A stretch of 64,000 nt of DNA, from positions 186,001-250,000 of the forward strand of contig NZ_WXVV01000002.1 of NCBI RefSeq assembly GCF_013433315.1, in the 5' to 3' direction. Position 1 is the first letter of the stretch, and every line of letters begins with the position of its first letter. This document shows, one piece after another, positions 54,936-64,000 of the stretch. Position numbers and translations under genes: made by a program. Below the pieces are notes generated by a model. It saw nothing but the letters and a program-made list of their open reading frames with translations. It had not been told where the DNA came from and did not search any database. The DNA is from Pseudomonas crudilactis. Lineage in GTDB: Bacteria > Pseudomonadota > Gammaproteobacteria > Pseudomonadales > Pseudomonadaceae.

Positions 54936-56351
54936 TCACAGGCCTGCGTGGGCGGCGATGGCGGCGGCGATGGCCAGGGCCAGCTCTTCGGGTTTGCGCT
55001 TGATCGAGTAGTTGGTCAGTTCAGGGTGGCTTTCAACGAAGCTGGTATTGAACTGGCCGCTACGGAATTCCGGGTTGCGCAGGATTTCCTGGTAGTACGC
55101 GGCGGTGGTCTTCACGCCTTGCAGACGCATGTCGTCCAGCGCCCGCAGACCACGGTCCATCGCCTCTTCCCAAGTCAGTGCCCACACAACAAGTTTCAGG
55201 CACATCGAGTCGTAGAACGGCGGGATGGTGTAGCCGGTGTAGATCGCTGTGTCGGTGCGCACGCCCGGACCGCCTGGGGCGTAGTAACGGGTGATCTTGC
55301 CGAAGCTCGGCAGGAAGTTGTTCTTCGGGTCTTCGGCGTTGATGCGGAACTGCAACGCGAAACCACGGTGCTGAATGTCTTCCTGTTTCACCGACAGCGG
55401 CAGACCGGAGGCGATGCGAATCTGCTCGCGGACGATGTCGATCCCGGTGATTTCTTCGGTGATGGTGTGTTCCACCTGCACCCGGGTGTTCATCTCCATG
55501 AAGTACACCTCGCCCTCGGCGAGCAGGAACTCCACGGTGCCGGCGTTCTCGTAACCAACAGCCTTCGCCGCACGTACCGACAGGTCGCCGATGTAGGCGC
55601 GCTGTTCCGGGGTCAATTGCGGGCTCGGGGCGATTTCGATGAGTTTCTGGTTGCGGCGCTGGATCGAGCAATCACGCTCGAACAGGTGCACGACGTTGCC
55701 GAAGCTGTCGCCGAGAATCTGCGCTTCGATGTGCTTGGGATTGACGATGCATTTTTCGAGGAACACTTCGGCAGAACCGAAGGCCTTGGTCGCTTCGGAA
55801 ATCACCCGAGGGAAATTCTGTTCGAGTTCTTCGCGGCTGTTGCAGCGACGGATACCGCGACCGCCACCACCGGAGGTGGCTTTGAGCATCACCGGGTAAC
55901 CGATGCGGTCGCCCTCGGCCAAGGCTTCTTCGATGTCGGCCACGTTGCCTTCGGTGCCCGGCGTGACTGGTACGCCAGCCTTGATCATGCTGCGGCGCGC
56001 TTCGGTCTTGTCGCCCATGCGGCGGATGACTTCTGCCGACGGGCCAATGAATTTGATCCCGCGTTCAGCGCAGATATCAGCCAGCTCGGCGTTTTCCGAG
56101 AGGAAACCGTAACCGGGATGCAGTGCATCGCAACCGGTTTCGACGGCGAGGTTCACCAGCTTGCGCGGGTTCAGGTAACCGGCCAGTGGCTCGGCACCGA
56201 TGCTGTGGGCCTCATCCGCACGCTTCACATGCAACGCATGACGGTCGGCGTCGGAAAAAATCGCAACCGAGCGAATGCCCATTTCGGCGCAGGCTCGCAC
56301 GATTCGTACGGCAATCTCACCACGGTTGGCGATCAGGATCTTTGTTATCAC
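54936..56351 (-). CDS. pycA: Pyruvate carboxylase subunit A (biotin carboxylase)
   Basis: A 471-residue ATP-grasp enzyme, AccC-like. ITKILIANRGEIAVRIVRAC (2-21) begins the fold, KATSGGGGRGIRR (about 155-167) is the ATP loop, and MEMNTRVQVEHTITEEITG (about 285-303) the catalytic region. It carboxylates the biotin of PycB, encoded 11 bases downstream. I chose the GTG at 56351 because VITKILIANRGE is the family start (AAGGGAA upstream); ten residues of further frame upstream look non-homologous. Confidence 0.92.
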   Translation of the reverse strand: MITKILIANRGEIAVRIVRACAEMGIRSVAIFSDADRHALHVKRADEAHSIGAEPLAGYLNPRKLVNLAVETGCDALHPGYGFLSENAELADICAERGIKFIGPSAEVIRRMGDKTEARRSMIKAGVPVTPGTEGNVADIEEALAEGDRIGYPVMLKATSGGGGRGIRRCNSREELEQNFPRVISEATKAFGSAEVFLEKCIVNPKHIEAQILGDSFGNVVHLFERDCSIQRRNQKLIEIAPSPQLTPEQRAYIGDLSVRAAKAVGYENAGTVEFLLAEGEVYFMEMNTRVQVEHTITEEITGIDIVREQIRIASGLPLSVKQEDIQHRGFALQFRINAEDPKNNFLPSFGKITRYYAPGGPGVRTDTAIYTGYTIPPFYDSMCLKLVVWALTWEEAMDRGLRALDDMRLQGVKTTAAYYQEILRNPEFRSGQFNTSFVESHPELTNYSIKRKPEELALAIAAAIAAHAGL

Positions 56352-56488
56352 TTGGAGGTTCCCTTGAGCCGGTGGCACCACGACCTGCTAGACCCAGGTC
56401 GACGCGTGACCAAATGTTTCAATTTAGTCGCAGGTCCACACTAGCGCTCATGAGGGATTAACAAAAATGAATAAAAATTGGGTTAGGC

Positions 56489-56504
56489 ATAAGTAAAGAC
56501 TTAT
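56489..56504. promoter_or_regulatory. Candidate PycR operator in the pycA-pycR gap
   Basis: ATAAGT-AAAG-ACTTAT is a perfect 6-base inverted repeat with 4-base spacing. A second, wider pair, ATGTTTCAA (56414-56422) and TTGAAACAT (56507-56515), flanks the gap. Both lie between the divergent genes, where a LysR regulator usually binds. Confidence 0.55.
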
Positions 56505-56540
56505 AGTTGAAACATCCGCCAGCCGTCAGAGCCTGTAAAA

Positions 56541-57503
56541 ATGCGTAAGTCCTTGATGCGTATGACATTGCGCCAATTGCAGATTTTCAACGAAGTGTGT
56601 GATTTACGCTCCTACAGCCGCGCAGCCGAGGAAATGTCACTCACACAGCCAGCCGTCAGCCTACAGATTCGTCAGCTCGAAGAGCTGATCGGGCAGCCAT
56701 TATTCGATTATGTCGGCAAAAAACTCTACATGACCGAGGCTGCCGAAGCACTTCAGCGCGCCAGCCGGGACATTTTCGGCCGCTTGGAAAACCTCGATAT
56801 GCAGCTGTCAGACATGCAAGGCTCGCTGCAAGGTCAGCTGAAACTCGCAGTGGAGTCCAGCGCCAAATACTTCGTCCCGCACCTGTTCGCCGCGTTCAAA
56901 CGTCAGCACCCGGAAGTGAATCTGCAACTGACCGTGGTCAACCGTGGCCAGGTGATTCGCAGGCTTTCGGACAACCGCGACGATCTGGTGATCATGTCGA
57001 TGGTGCCGCAGGACATGGGCCTGGAATTCCTGCCGTTCCTGAACAACCCGATTGTTGCCGTGGCGCGCCCGGATCACCCGTTGGCGCACATGGGGCCACT
57101 GCGTCTGCAAGATCTTGAGCCTTACACGCTGCTGATTCGCGAACCCGGTTCAGGGACGCGGTTGGCGTGCGAGGAATATTTCAAAGAGAAACGCGTGCAC
57201 TTCACCCAGACCCAGGAAGTGGCCTCGGCCGAAGCACAACGTGAATGTGTGCAGGCGGGTCTGGGCCTGGCGCTGTTGACGCGCCACGCCCTGAACCTGG
57301 AGCTGGCGACCGGCGGACTCGTCGAGCTGCCGGTTGAGGAATTGCCGCTATTGCGTAGCTGGTGCCTGGTGCAGGCCAAGGCCAAACGCTTGTCACCGGT
57401 GGCGCACGCCTTCCTGGCGTTTATCCGCAGCGAACGCGTGCAGATCAGCGCGCTGGTTGAGCGCTTCGACGGGAAGCTGCGGGTGCTGCCTGCCAGTGAG
57501 TGA
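56541..57503 (+). CDS. pycR: LysR-family regulator PycR
   Basis: A 320-residue LysR regulator, divergent from pycAB. The winged helix-turn-helix (about 8-68) has SRAAEEMSLTQPAVSLQIRQLEEL; the effector domain covers about 95-300. By position it matches PA5437 (PycR) of P. aeruginosa, known to affect pyruvate carboxylase expression and virulence. In-frame Mets at residues 6 and 8 are alternative starts. Its last 59 bases overlap a small gene on the other strand. Confidence 0.93.
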   Translation: MRKSLMRMTLRQLQIFNEVCDLRSYSRAAEEMSLTQPAVSLQIRQLEELIGQPLFDYVGKKLYMTEAAEALQRASRDIFGRLENLDMQLSDMQGSLQGQLKLAVESSAKYFVPHLFAAFKRQHPEVNLQLTVVNRGQVIRRLSDNRDDLVIMSMVPQDMGLEFLPFLNNPIVAVARPDHPLAHMGPLRLQDLEPYTLLIREPGSGTRLACEEYFKEKRVHFTQTQEVASAEAQRECVQAGLGLALLTRHALNLELATGGLVELPVEELPLLRSWCLVQAKAKRLSPVAHAFLAFIRSERVQISALVERFDGKLRVLPASE

Positions 57504-57648
57504 TCTCGGGAAAGTCGCCGATTTCGGCCTGAAGCTGGCGGAGTTCGAAGCGATCTTCGATAGCGCGACGGAATTCCATGCGGCGCTGGTCTTCCTGCTG
57601 ACGACGGGTTTTCGCGGCGCTGTTGCGTTCTTCGTAAGGCTGAGCCAT
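57445..57648 (-). CDS. Small basic, glutamine/arginine-rich protein (67 residues)
   Basis: A 67-residue protein, with TRRQQEDQRRMEFRRAIEDR (about 15-34) as its most striking part, very similar in style to small PA3496-like proteins of pseudomonads. A GGGAGA ribosome site lies 6 bases before the ATG. It overlaps the end of pycR in the opposite orientation. A longer 89-codon frame on the same strand (57393-57662) is a different reading frame and less convincing. Function unknown. Confidence 0.6.
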   Translation of the reverse strand: MAQPYEERNSAAKTRRQQEDQRRMEFRRAIEDRFELRQLQAEIGDFPEITHWQAAPAASRRSAQPAR

Positions 57649-57727
57649 TTCGAGTCTCCCAAGGCGATTACGGGAGTTTCACGATAGGCGTGGGGGATGA
57701 CGGTTTGATGAAAGTTGCCGGCAAGAA

Positions 57728-57800
57728 AGCAAAAGATCGCAGCCTTCGGCAGCTCCTACATTGACCGTGTAGGAGCTGCCGCAGGCTGCGATCTTTTGCT
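57728..57800. repeat. REP doublet, second family (GATCGCAGCCTTCGGCAGCTCC)
   Basis: Two 32-base arms with one mismatch and a 9-base loop, just before the RpiR-type gene's stop. Confidence 0.93.
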
Positions 57801-57801
57801 C

Positions 57802-58668
57802 TTAATCGTCGAGGGCTTTTGCCGCTTTCGGCGACAAGCGCAGGCTGCGCAGACTGCGCTTCACGCTCTTGAGGTGGTTGACCAGGCTCGGCCCGCGCGC
57901 CATGGCAACGCCCATCGCCAGCACATCGATCACCACCAGGTGCGCGATACGCGAAGTCAGCGGCGTATAGATTTCGGTGTCTTCATGCACATCGATCGCC
58001 AGATTGACGGTCGACAACTCGGCCAGCGGAGTCTGGCTCGGGCACAAGGTAATCAGCGACGCTCCGCTCTCGCGCACCAGATTGGCAGTGATCAGCAAAT
58101 CCTTGGAACGCCCGGACTGCGAAATGCAGATCGCCACATCGGTCGGCTTCAAGGTTACCGCTGACATCGCCTGCATGTGCGGATCGGAATACGCCGCCGC
58201 CGTCAGCAGCAAACGGAAGAACTTGTGCTGCGCATCTGCTGCCACTGCACCCGACGCACCAAAGCCGTAGAACTCGACCCGCTGCGCCTGCGACATCAGC
58301 GTCACCGCACGCTGCAACTCGATCGGGTCGAGCTTCTCGCGAACCTCCATCAAGGTGTGCAACGTGGTGTCGAAAATCTTCAGGCTGTAGTCGGCGACCG
58401 AGTCGTCTTCATGGATCGCGAATTGGCCAAAGCTGGCACCGGCAGCCAGACTTTGCGCCAGTTTGAGTTTGAGATCCTGAAAACCGGAACAACCGATGGC
58501 GCGACAGAAGCGCACGATGGTCGGCTCACTGATGCCGACGCTGTGGGCCAGGTCGGCCATGGAGCTGTGCATCACCGCCGCAGGGTCAAGCAGCACGTGG
58601 TCGGCGACCTTGAGCTCCGACTTGCGTAACAGGTGACGTGACTGGGCGATGTGTTGCAGCAGATTCAA
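57802..58668 (-). CDS. MurR/RpiR-family regulator (HexR-like)
   Basis: A 288-residue regulator. The N-terminal helix-turn-helix (about 15-75) has MADLAHSVGISEPTIVRFCRAIG; the SIS sugar-phosphate-binding domain (about 120-250) shows VEFYGFGASGAVA and ICISQSGRSKDLL. Relatives sense 2-keto-3-deoxy-6-phosphogluconate or similar and control glucose catabolism. It matches PA5438 by position rather than PA3184 (HexR). No zwf-edd gene lies next to it in this window. Confidence 0.88.
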   Translation of the reverse strand: MNLLQHIAQSRHLLRKSELKVADHVLLDPAAVMHSSMADLAHSVGISEPTIVRFCRAIGCSGFQDLKLKLAQSLAAGASFGQFAIHEDDSVADYSLKIFDTTLHTLMEVREKLDPIELQRAVTLMSQAQRVEFYGFGASGAVAADAQHKFFRLLLTAAAYSDPHMQAMSAVTLKPTDVAICISQSGRSKDLLITANLVRESGASLITLCPSQTPLAELSTVNLAIDVHEDTEIYTPLTSRIAHLVVIDVLAMGVAMARGPSLVNHLKSVKRSLRSLRLSPKAAKALDD

Positions 58669-58795
58669 GGGGCTGGACTCTTCTTATGGGCAAGGATGTA
58701 GCACGCTTGTAGTTATACTACATGAATTGGCTTTTTGCCTGCTCAATGCGTAACTCGATGTCCCCATATCAGGCGCGATGAGCTGCATGTAGCCC

Positions 58796-61666
58796 TTAAA
58801 GCGGTTTTTCCTGATCGCGCAAAAGCCCGGCCAGACTGGCAGCTTCCACCGGACGGCTGATCAGATACCCCTGCACTTCATCGCAACGTTCGGCGCGCAG
58901 AAATTCCAGCTGATCCTGGCGCTCGACGCCTTCGGCCACCACCTTCAGCGACAGCCCATGCGCCATGGCAATGATCGCGCGGGTAATCGCCGCATCTTCA
59001 CTGCCCTCACCCAACCCGCGAATGAATGCCTGATCGATCTTCACGTAATCCACCGGAATGCGCTTGAGGTAACTCAGCGATGAATAGCCGGTGCCGAAGT
59101 CGTCGATGGCCAGTTTCACCCCTAGATCACGCAGTTGCTGGAACGTCGCGATGATGTGTTCGACGCTGTCGAGCAACTGGCTTTCGGTCAGCTCCAGTTC
59201 GAGGTAGTGCGGCGCCAGCCCGGTTTCCTCCAGCACTTGCCGCACCAGACTGACCAGCTTGCCCTGCCGCAATTGATGCACCGAAAGGTTCACCGAAACG
59301 CGGATCGGCTCCAACCCCTGGCGCTGCCACTCGCAGGCCTGCCAGCACGCCTGACGCAGGACGAATTCGCCGATCGGCCCGATCAAACCGGTTTCCTCCG
59401 CCAGCCCGATGAAATCCCCCGGCGGCACCCGGCCCATGGTCGGATGATCCCAGCGCACCAGCGCTTCCGCCGCATTCAAGCGTCCGGTTTCCAGGCACAA
59501 CTTGGGCTGATAGAACACTTTCAGCTGCTTGTCTTCGATGGCTTTGCGTAACTGGTTTTCCAGCTGCAAGCGCTCAAGGGTGCTGGCCTGCAGGCTTTCG
59601 GTGTAGAACTGGAAGTTATTGCCGCCGAGGTGCTTGGCATGCTGCATGGCCATGTTCGACTGGCTGACCAGCGCAGAAATCTCCCGCGCATTGTCCGGCA
59701 ACATGCTGATGCCCATCGACGCGCTGACCACCAGTTCATGGCCTTCCACGGTCAGCGGCAAGCGCAGTTTGGTCGACAAGCGCGTGGCCACCCGGGCCAG
59801 ACTCGACAGATTGCCGTAGGCATCGAACAGCACGGCGAACTCGTCGCCGGACAACCGCGCGATGGTGTCCGCTTCCGGCAAGGCGTTGACCAGACGGCGC
59901 GCCATTTTCTGCAGCAACTGGTCGGCAATCTCATGGCCGAGGCTGTCGTTGAGCAGCTTGAAGCGATCCAGATTGATGTGCAGCAACGCCAGACTGCGTC
60001 GACCCTGACGCGAACGCTGATGCGCTTCGTGCAAGCGTTCGCGGAACAGTGAGCGGTTGGCCAGACCGGTCAGTTCGTCGTAATGGGTCAGGTAACGCAT
60101 GCGCTCTTCGGATTCACGCCGCGCCGAAAGATCGGCGAAGAAACCGACGATATGACTGACATTTCCCCGACCATCACGCACCGTATTGAGTTGCAGCCAC
60201 TGCGGATACAGTTCGCCGTTCTTGCGCGTTTCCACCAGTTCGCCCTGCCAACTGCCGTGCTGCTCCAGTGCATGACGGATCGCCACGTAATGACGGCGGG
60301 CGTCGCGGCTGCACGGCAACTCGACAACGTTGCGCCCGAGCATGTCCTCGATGTCGTAACCGGTGACCCGGCTGAACGCCTGATTGATCGCGATCAGCGC
60401 GTAGTTTGGGTCGAGAATCACGATGCCTTCACTGGCCGCTTCGAACACCGTCGCCGCCAGGCGCTGCTGTTCTTCGAGGCTTTTGCTGGCGCTGATGTCG
60501 CGACGGGTGCCGACCATGCGGATTACCCGCCCGCTGTCGCTGCGCTCTACCGCGCGGCCCCGGTCCTCGATCCAAACCCAATGACCATCGCTGTGACGCA
60601 CGCGGTATTCGATCTGGTAGTCCTCGGTGCGGCCCTTCAAATGCTCGATCAACGCGTATTTCAGCGTCGGCACATCGTCGGGATGTAGGCGAGGCTTGAG
60701 GTCGCGCAGGAGCGCCGTGACGTATTCCGGAGCGAGGCCGAACAGTTCCTGAATCTGCGTGTGGTGGACTTCGTCGGTTTGCAAATTCCAGTCCCACAGC
60801 CCCAACTCACTGGCTTTCAACGCCAGCGCCAGCCGCGCTTCGCTTTTGCTCAAGGCCTGATTGGCCGCGTCCAGCTCACGGCTGCGCTGGGCAACGCGGT
60901 CTTCGAGTTCGACCTGAGCTTCACGCAGCTTGCTCTCGGCACAGCGCCGGTGGTCGATTTCCTTGGCCAACTCCTGATTGAGCTGCTTGCTGCGCGACTG
61001 CGTCTGCTGCAGGTGTTCGATCAAGTGCTGATTCTGGAAGCGCCGCAGCAAGCCGCGATCGATCAGGCGATTGACCTGCCACGCCACCACGCTCAGCGAG
61101 CCGAGCAGGATCAACCCGAGCCAGCCCCAGCCGCGCGCCTGCTCATCACCGCCCCAGAACAGATAACCGATCGCTGGCAACAGACAGGGCAAGGTAAAGG
61201 AAAGAAACGCCGGCAGGCTCACCGCGTAAGCGACACTGGCCGACAAGGTTGCGGCGCCGATCAGGCCGAACACCCAGGCCTGCTGCATGAAGTTGTCGGC
61301 GGGCACCAGGGCGATGCCGGCGCCAGCCAAAGTCAGACCGGTCATGGTCGAGCCAAGCAGAAACATCCGCCGCCAGACCGGTTGCGCCTGCCGATCCGGG
61401 ATGGCCGAGTCGAACGCGGCGACCTGAATCACCCGCAACGCCACCAGTGACAACAACCACACCAGCCAGACGCTTACCACAAAGTAACGCTGCGGGCTCC
61501 AGAGCAAAGCGGCGCAGACCAGACCATTGATCAACATGAATAGCGTGGGCAACAACGAGCCCTGATACAGCAGACGCGTGCGCTCGACCGCCATTTCGAC
61601 GGCATAGTGCTTGCGGATAACCCGGGGTTCCACGGAGGGGCCCGACAGTTCAGAGCTGAGGGTCAT
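58796..61666 (-). CDS. Membrane GGDEF-EAL protein with PAS domains (predicted c-di-GMP phosphodiesterase)
   Basis: A 956-residue protein. About seven N-terminal membrane helices (about 30-220) are followed by a coiled coil (about 230-285), two PAS/PAC domains (about 290-530), a GGDEF domain with SGDEF instead of GGDEF (about 620) and an EAL domain with NAAEALVRWDHP (about 720). The EAL catalytic residues, for example ELTESQLLD and DDFGTGYSS, look intact, while the diguanylate-cyclase site has an altered first Gly. I therefore predict it degrades c-di-GMP. The Met at 61666 is preferred over 61726. Confidence 0.92.
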   Translation of the reverse strand: MTLSSELSGPSVEPRVIRKHYAVEMAVERTRLLYQGSLLPTLFMLINGLVCAALLWSPQRYFVVSVWLVWLLSLVALRVIQVAAFDSAIPDRQAQPVWRRMFLLGSTMTGLTLAGAGIALVPADNFMQQAWVFGLIGAATLSASVAYAVSLPAFLSFTLPCLLPAIGYLFWGGDEQARGWGWLGLILLGSLSVVAWQVNRLIDRGLLRRFQNQHLIEHLQQTQSRSKQLNQELAKEIDHRRCAESKLREAQVELEDRVAQRSRELDAANQALSKSEARLALALKASELGLWDWNLQTDEVHHTQIQELFGLAPEYVTALLRDLKPRLHPDDVPTLKYALIEHLKGRTEDYQIEYRVRHSDGHWVWIEDRGRAVERSDSGRVIRMVGTRRDISASKSLEEQQRLAATVFEAASEGIVILDPNYALIAINQAFSRVTGYDIEDMLGRNVVELPCSRDARRHYVAIRHALEQHGSWQGELVETRKNGELYPQWLQLNTVRDGRGNVSHIVGFFADLSARRESEERMRYLTHYDELTGLANRSLFRERLHEAHQRSRQGRRSLALLHINLDRFKLLNDSLGHEIADQLLQKMARRLVNALPEADTIARLSGDEFAVLFDAYGNLSSLARVATRLSTKLRLPLTVEGHELVVSASMGISMLPDNAREISALVSQSNMAMQHAKHLGGNNFQFYTESLQASTLERLQLENQLRKAIEDKQLKVFYQPKLCLETGRLNAAEALVRWDHPTMGRVPPGDFIGLAEETGLIGPIGEFVLRQACWQACEWQRQGLEPIRVSVNLSVHQLRQGKLVSLVRQVLEETGLAPHYLELELTESQLLDSVEHIIATFQQLRDLGVKLAIDDFGTGYSSLSYLKRIPVDYVKIDQAFIRGLGEGSEDAAITRAIIAMAHGLSLKVVAEGVERQDQLEFLRAERCDEVQGYLISRPVEAASLAGLLRDQEKPL

Positions 61667-61923
61667 GGGCAACGTTCTTGTTCTTATAAGGAGGGCGTGC
61701 GCCCGAAACGTGGACGGAGCATACACAAGCAGCTCCGGTTGCCAAACTGCTCCAGATCACAATTTCAGCGAAACTTTTCCGCCCTTTGCCACCCGCGAAA
61801 CCCTTGGAGCGCGGCGGGCCGATGCCTGTAGCCAGTGACCGACCGGTCGTCATCGGCAGGAGTTTCATCGGCTAATGCAAAGCTCGGTTTGCCCGGGCCT
61901 GCGGCGCACCCTAGAATGCCCCG

Positions 61924-64000
61924 ATGCGCGATGATCTCTCCCTTCTGCTGAATTCCCTCAACGATGCCCAACGCCAGGCCGTAGCAGCCCCTGTTGGCCG
62001 TCAGTTGGTCCTGGCCGGCGCCGGTTCCGGTAAAACCCGAGTGCTGGTGCACCGTATCGCCTGGTTGATCCAGGTCGAAAACGCCTCGCCCCACTCCATT
62101 CTGTCGGTGACCTTCACCAACAAGGCCGCTGCCGAGATGCGTCACCGCATCGAGCAGTTGCTGGGCATCAACCCGGCGGGCATGTGGGTCGGCACCTTCC
62201 ACGGCCTGGCGCACCGCTTGTTGCGGGCGCACTGGCAGGAAGCCGGACTGAGCCAGACTTTCCAGATTCTCGACAGCGACGACCAGCAACGGCTGGTCAA
62301 GCGGGTGATCCGCGAACTGGGCCTGGACGAGCAACGCTGGCCAGCCCGTCAGGCACAATGGTTCATCAACGGCCAAAAAGACGAAGGCCTGCGCCCGCAA
62401 CACATTCAGGCCAGCGGCGATTTGTACCTGGCGACCATGCGCGGCATTTACGAAGCCTACGAGGCAGCGTGCCAGCGTGCCGGGGTTATCGATTTCTCCG
62501 AACTGCTGCTGCGCGCCCTCGACCTGTGGCGCGATCATCCGGGACTGTTGGCGCACTACCAGAAGCGCTTCCGCCATATTCTGGTAGATGAATTCCAGGA
62601 CACCAACGCCGTGCAGTACGCCTGGCTGCGCCTGCTCGGCAAGGGCGGCGACAGCCTGATGGTGGTCGGCGACGACGACCAGTCGATTTACGGCTGGCGC
62701 GGCGCGAAGATCGAAAACATTCATCAGTACTCCTCCGACTTCGCGGATTCGGTGACCATTCGTCTGGAGCAGAACTACCGCTCCACCGCCGGCATCCTCA
62801 AGGCCGCCAACGCGCTGATTGCCAACAACACCGGCCGCCTCGGTAAAGAGCTGTGGACCGACGGCGGCGACGGCGAAGCAATCAATCTGTACGCCGCGTT
62901 CAACGAACACGATGAAGCACGCTACGTTGTCGAAACCATCGAAAGCGCGCTGAAAACCGGCTTGGCCCGCAGCGATATCGCGATTTTGTACCGCTCCAAC
63001 GCCCAATCGCGCGTTCTCGAAGAAGCTTTGCTGCGCGAGCGCATTCCGTACCGTATCTACGGTGGTCAGCGCTTCTTCGAGCGCGCGGAAATCAAGAACG
63101 CCATGGCGTATCTGCGCTTGCTCGAAGGTCGCGGCAACGATGCGGCGCTGGAACGGGTGATCAACGTGCCCGCCCGTGGCATCGGCGAAAAAACCGTCGA
63201 AGCCATCCGTGATCACGCGCGCCACAGCGATGTGTCGATGTGGGAAGCGATGCGCCAACTGGTCGCCAACAAAGGCCTGACCGGTCGCGCCGCCGGTGCG
63301 TTGGGTGCGTTTATCGAACTGATCGAGAATCTCGCCGCCAAGTGCATGGAAATGCCGCTGCACCTGATGACGCAAACCGTCATCGAGCAATCCGGCCTGA
63401 TCGCTTATCACGAAGCGGAAAAAGGCGAAAAAGGCCAGGCACGGGTAGAAAACCTTGAAGAACTGGTCAGCGCCGCGCGCAACTTCGAGAACACCGAAGA
63501 AGACGAAGAACTGACGCCACTGGCGGCATTCCTCGGCCATGCTTCGCTGGAGGCCGGTGACACCCAGGCCGACGAACACGAAGACAGCATTCAGCTGATG
63601 ACGCTGCACAGCGCCAAAGGCCTGGAATTCCCGTACGTGTTCCTCGTGGGCATGGAAGAAGGCCTGTTCCCGCACAAGATGAGCCTGGAAGAACCCGGGC
63701 GCCTTGAAGAAGAGCGGCGTCTGGCCTACGTCGGCATCACCCGGGCGATGCAGAATCTGGTCATGACCTATGCTGAAACCCGACGCCTATACGGCAGCGA
63801 GACCTACAACAAGGTCTCGCGTTTCGTACGTGAAGTGCCGAAAGGTCTGATTCAGGAAGTGCGTTTGTCGAACAGTGTCAGCCGTCCATTCGGCGGTAAT
63901 CAGTCGATGAGCGGCAGCAACCTTTTCAGCGGCAGCGAGATTCCGGAAACGGGTTTCAGCCTCGGTCAGGCGGTACGGCATTCGATTTTTGGTGACGGTG
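61924..64000 (+). CDS. uvrD: DNA helicase II UvrD, 3' end beyond the window
   Basis: The frame runs from the ATG at 61924 to the end of the window, 692 codons, so only the C-terminal tail is missing. Superfamily 1 helicase motifs are all present: Walker A AGAGSGKTR (about 31-39), Ia TFTNKAAAEM, II VDEFQDTNAVQYAWL, III GDDDQSIYGWRGA, IV RLEQNYRST, V MTLHSAKGLEFPYVFLVGMEEG and VI YVGITRAM. It unwinds DNA for mismatch and excision repair. Its start faces the GGDEF-EAL gene with 257 bases between. Confidence 0.97.
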   Translation, partial: MRDDLSLLLNSLNDAQRQAVAAPVGRQLVLAGAGSGKTRVLVHRIAWLIQVENASPHSILSVTFTNKAAAEMRHRIEQLLGINPAGMWVGTFHGLAHRLLRAHWQEAGLSQTFQILDSDDQQRLVKRVIRELGLDEQRWPARQAQWFINGQKDEGLRPQHIQASGDLYLATMRGIYEAYEAACQRAGVIDFSELLLRALDLWRDHPGLLAHYQKRFRHILVDEFQDTNAVQYAWLRLLGKGGDSLMVVGDDDQSIYGWRGAKIENIHQYSSDFADSVTIRLEQNYRSTAGILKAANALIANNTGRLGKELWTDGGDGEAINLYAAFNEHDEARYVVETIESALKTGLARSDIAILYRSNAQSRVLEEALLRERIPYRIYGGQRFFERAEIKNAMAYLRLLEGRGNDAALERVINVPARGIGEKTVEAIRDHARHSDVSMWEAMRQLVANKGLTGRAAGALGAFIELIENLAAKCMEMPLHLMTQTVIEQSGLIAYHEAEKGEKGQARVENLEELVSAARNFENTEEDEELTPLAAFLGHASLEAGDTQADEHEDSIQLMTLHSAKGLEFPYVFLVGMEEGLFPHKMSLEEPGRLEEERRLAYVGITRAMQNLVMTYAETRRLYGSETYNKVSRFVREVPKGLIQEVRLSNSVSRPFGGNQSMSGSNLFSGSEIPETGFSLGQAVRHSIFGDG

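Noticed and set aside
53173..56444. 612- and 506-codon plus-strand frames opposite the pyc genes
   Set aside because: Both lie entirely over pycB and pycA, which are intact; no ribosome sites or family motifs.
61765..63675. 636-codon minus-strand frame over uvrD
   Set aside because: Covers the uvrD coding region, where all helicase motifs are in the plus frame.

Overview
The window looks like chromosome from a fluorescent pseudomonad (Pseudomonas fluorescens group). The base composition is GC-rich. The gene order (HU, rubB-rubA, ubiC-ubiA, phoB-phoR, then the pst-phoU operon, purE-purK, aspA, pycA-pycB-pycR, uvrD) matches what I recall of P. aeruginosa around PA5348-PA5443. Intergenic gaps carry two REP-type palindrome families typical of this group. 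No rRNA, tRNA, CRISPR array, prophage or insertion sequence was seen.

Left edge (1-3.8 kb): the 3' end of an unidentified large protein followed by a lipoprotein, possibly an effector/immunity pair. Next is a three-gene operon that could make a phospholipid from scratch: CDP-alcohol phosphatidyltransferase, lysophosphatidate-type acyltransferase and CDP-diglyceride synthetase.

Core block (3.8-20.8 kb): an HU protein, the rubredoxin/rubredoxin reductase pair, the first two ubiquinone genes, and the phosphate regulon. PhoB-PhoR lies behind a Pho box. The CBS-domain membrane protein, an M23 peptidase and a REC-domain regulator separate it from pstS-pstC-pstA-pstB-phoU on the other strand. That operon starts behind a second Pho box and has a hairpin attenuator after pstS.

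Middle (20.8-36.6 kb): a compact regulator-peptidase plus PIN-domain module behind a palindromic operator; an MFS carrier; a thioesterase; an aldose epimerase-like protein; small envelope proteins; purK-purE; and an asparagine/aspartate/alanine catabolic set (LysR, aspA, alanine symporter, L-asparaginase). An AraC regulator next to an acetylpolyamine-deacetylase-type enzyme follows.

Accessory block (36.6-53 kb): a 1537-residue putative toxin with no obvious immunity gene; a MocR-type regulator divergent from a PaiB-type and two GNAT genes; a homocysteine S-methyltransferase divergent from an amino-acid ABC receptor and permease; and two tandem autotransporters sharing a beta-barrel. The MocR gene carries a striking cluster of DnaA boxes in its interdomain linker.

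Right edge (53-64 kb): the two pyruvate carboxylase subunits and divergent pycR, a small basic protein, an RpiR-type regulator, a membrane GGDEF-EAL protein, and the first 692 codons of uvrD, which runs off the window.
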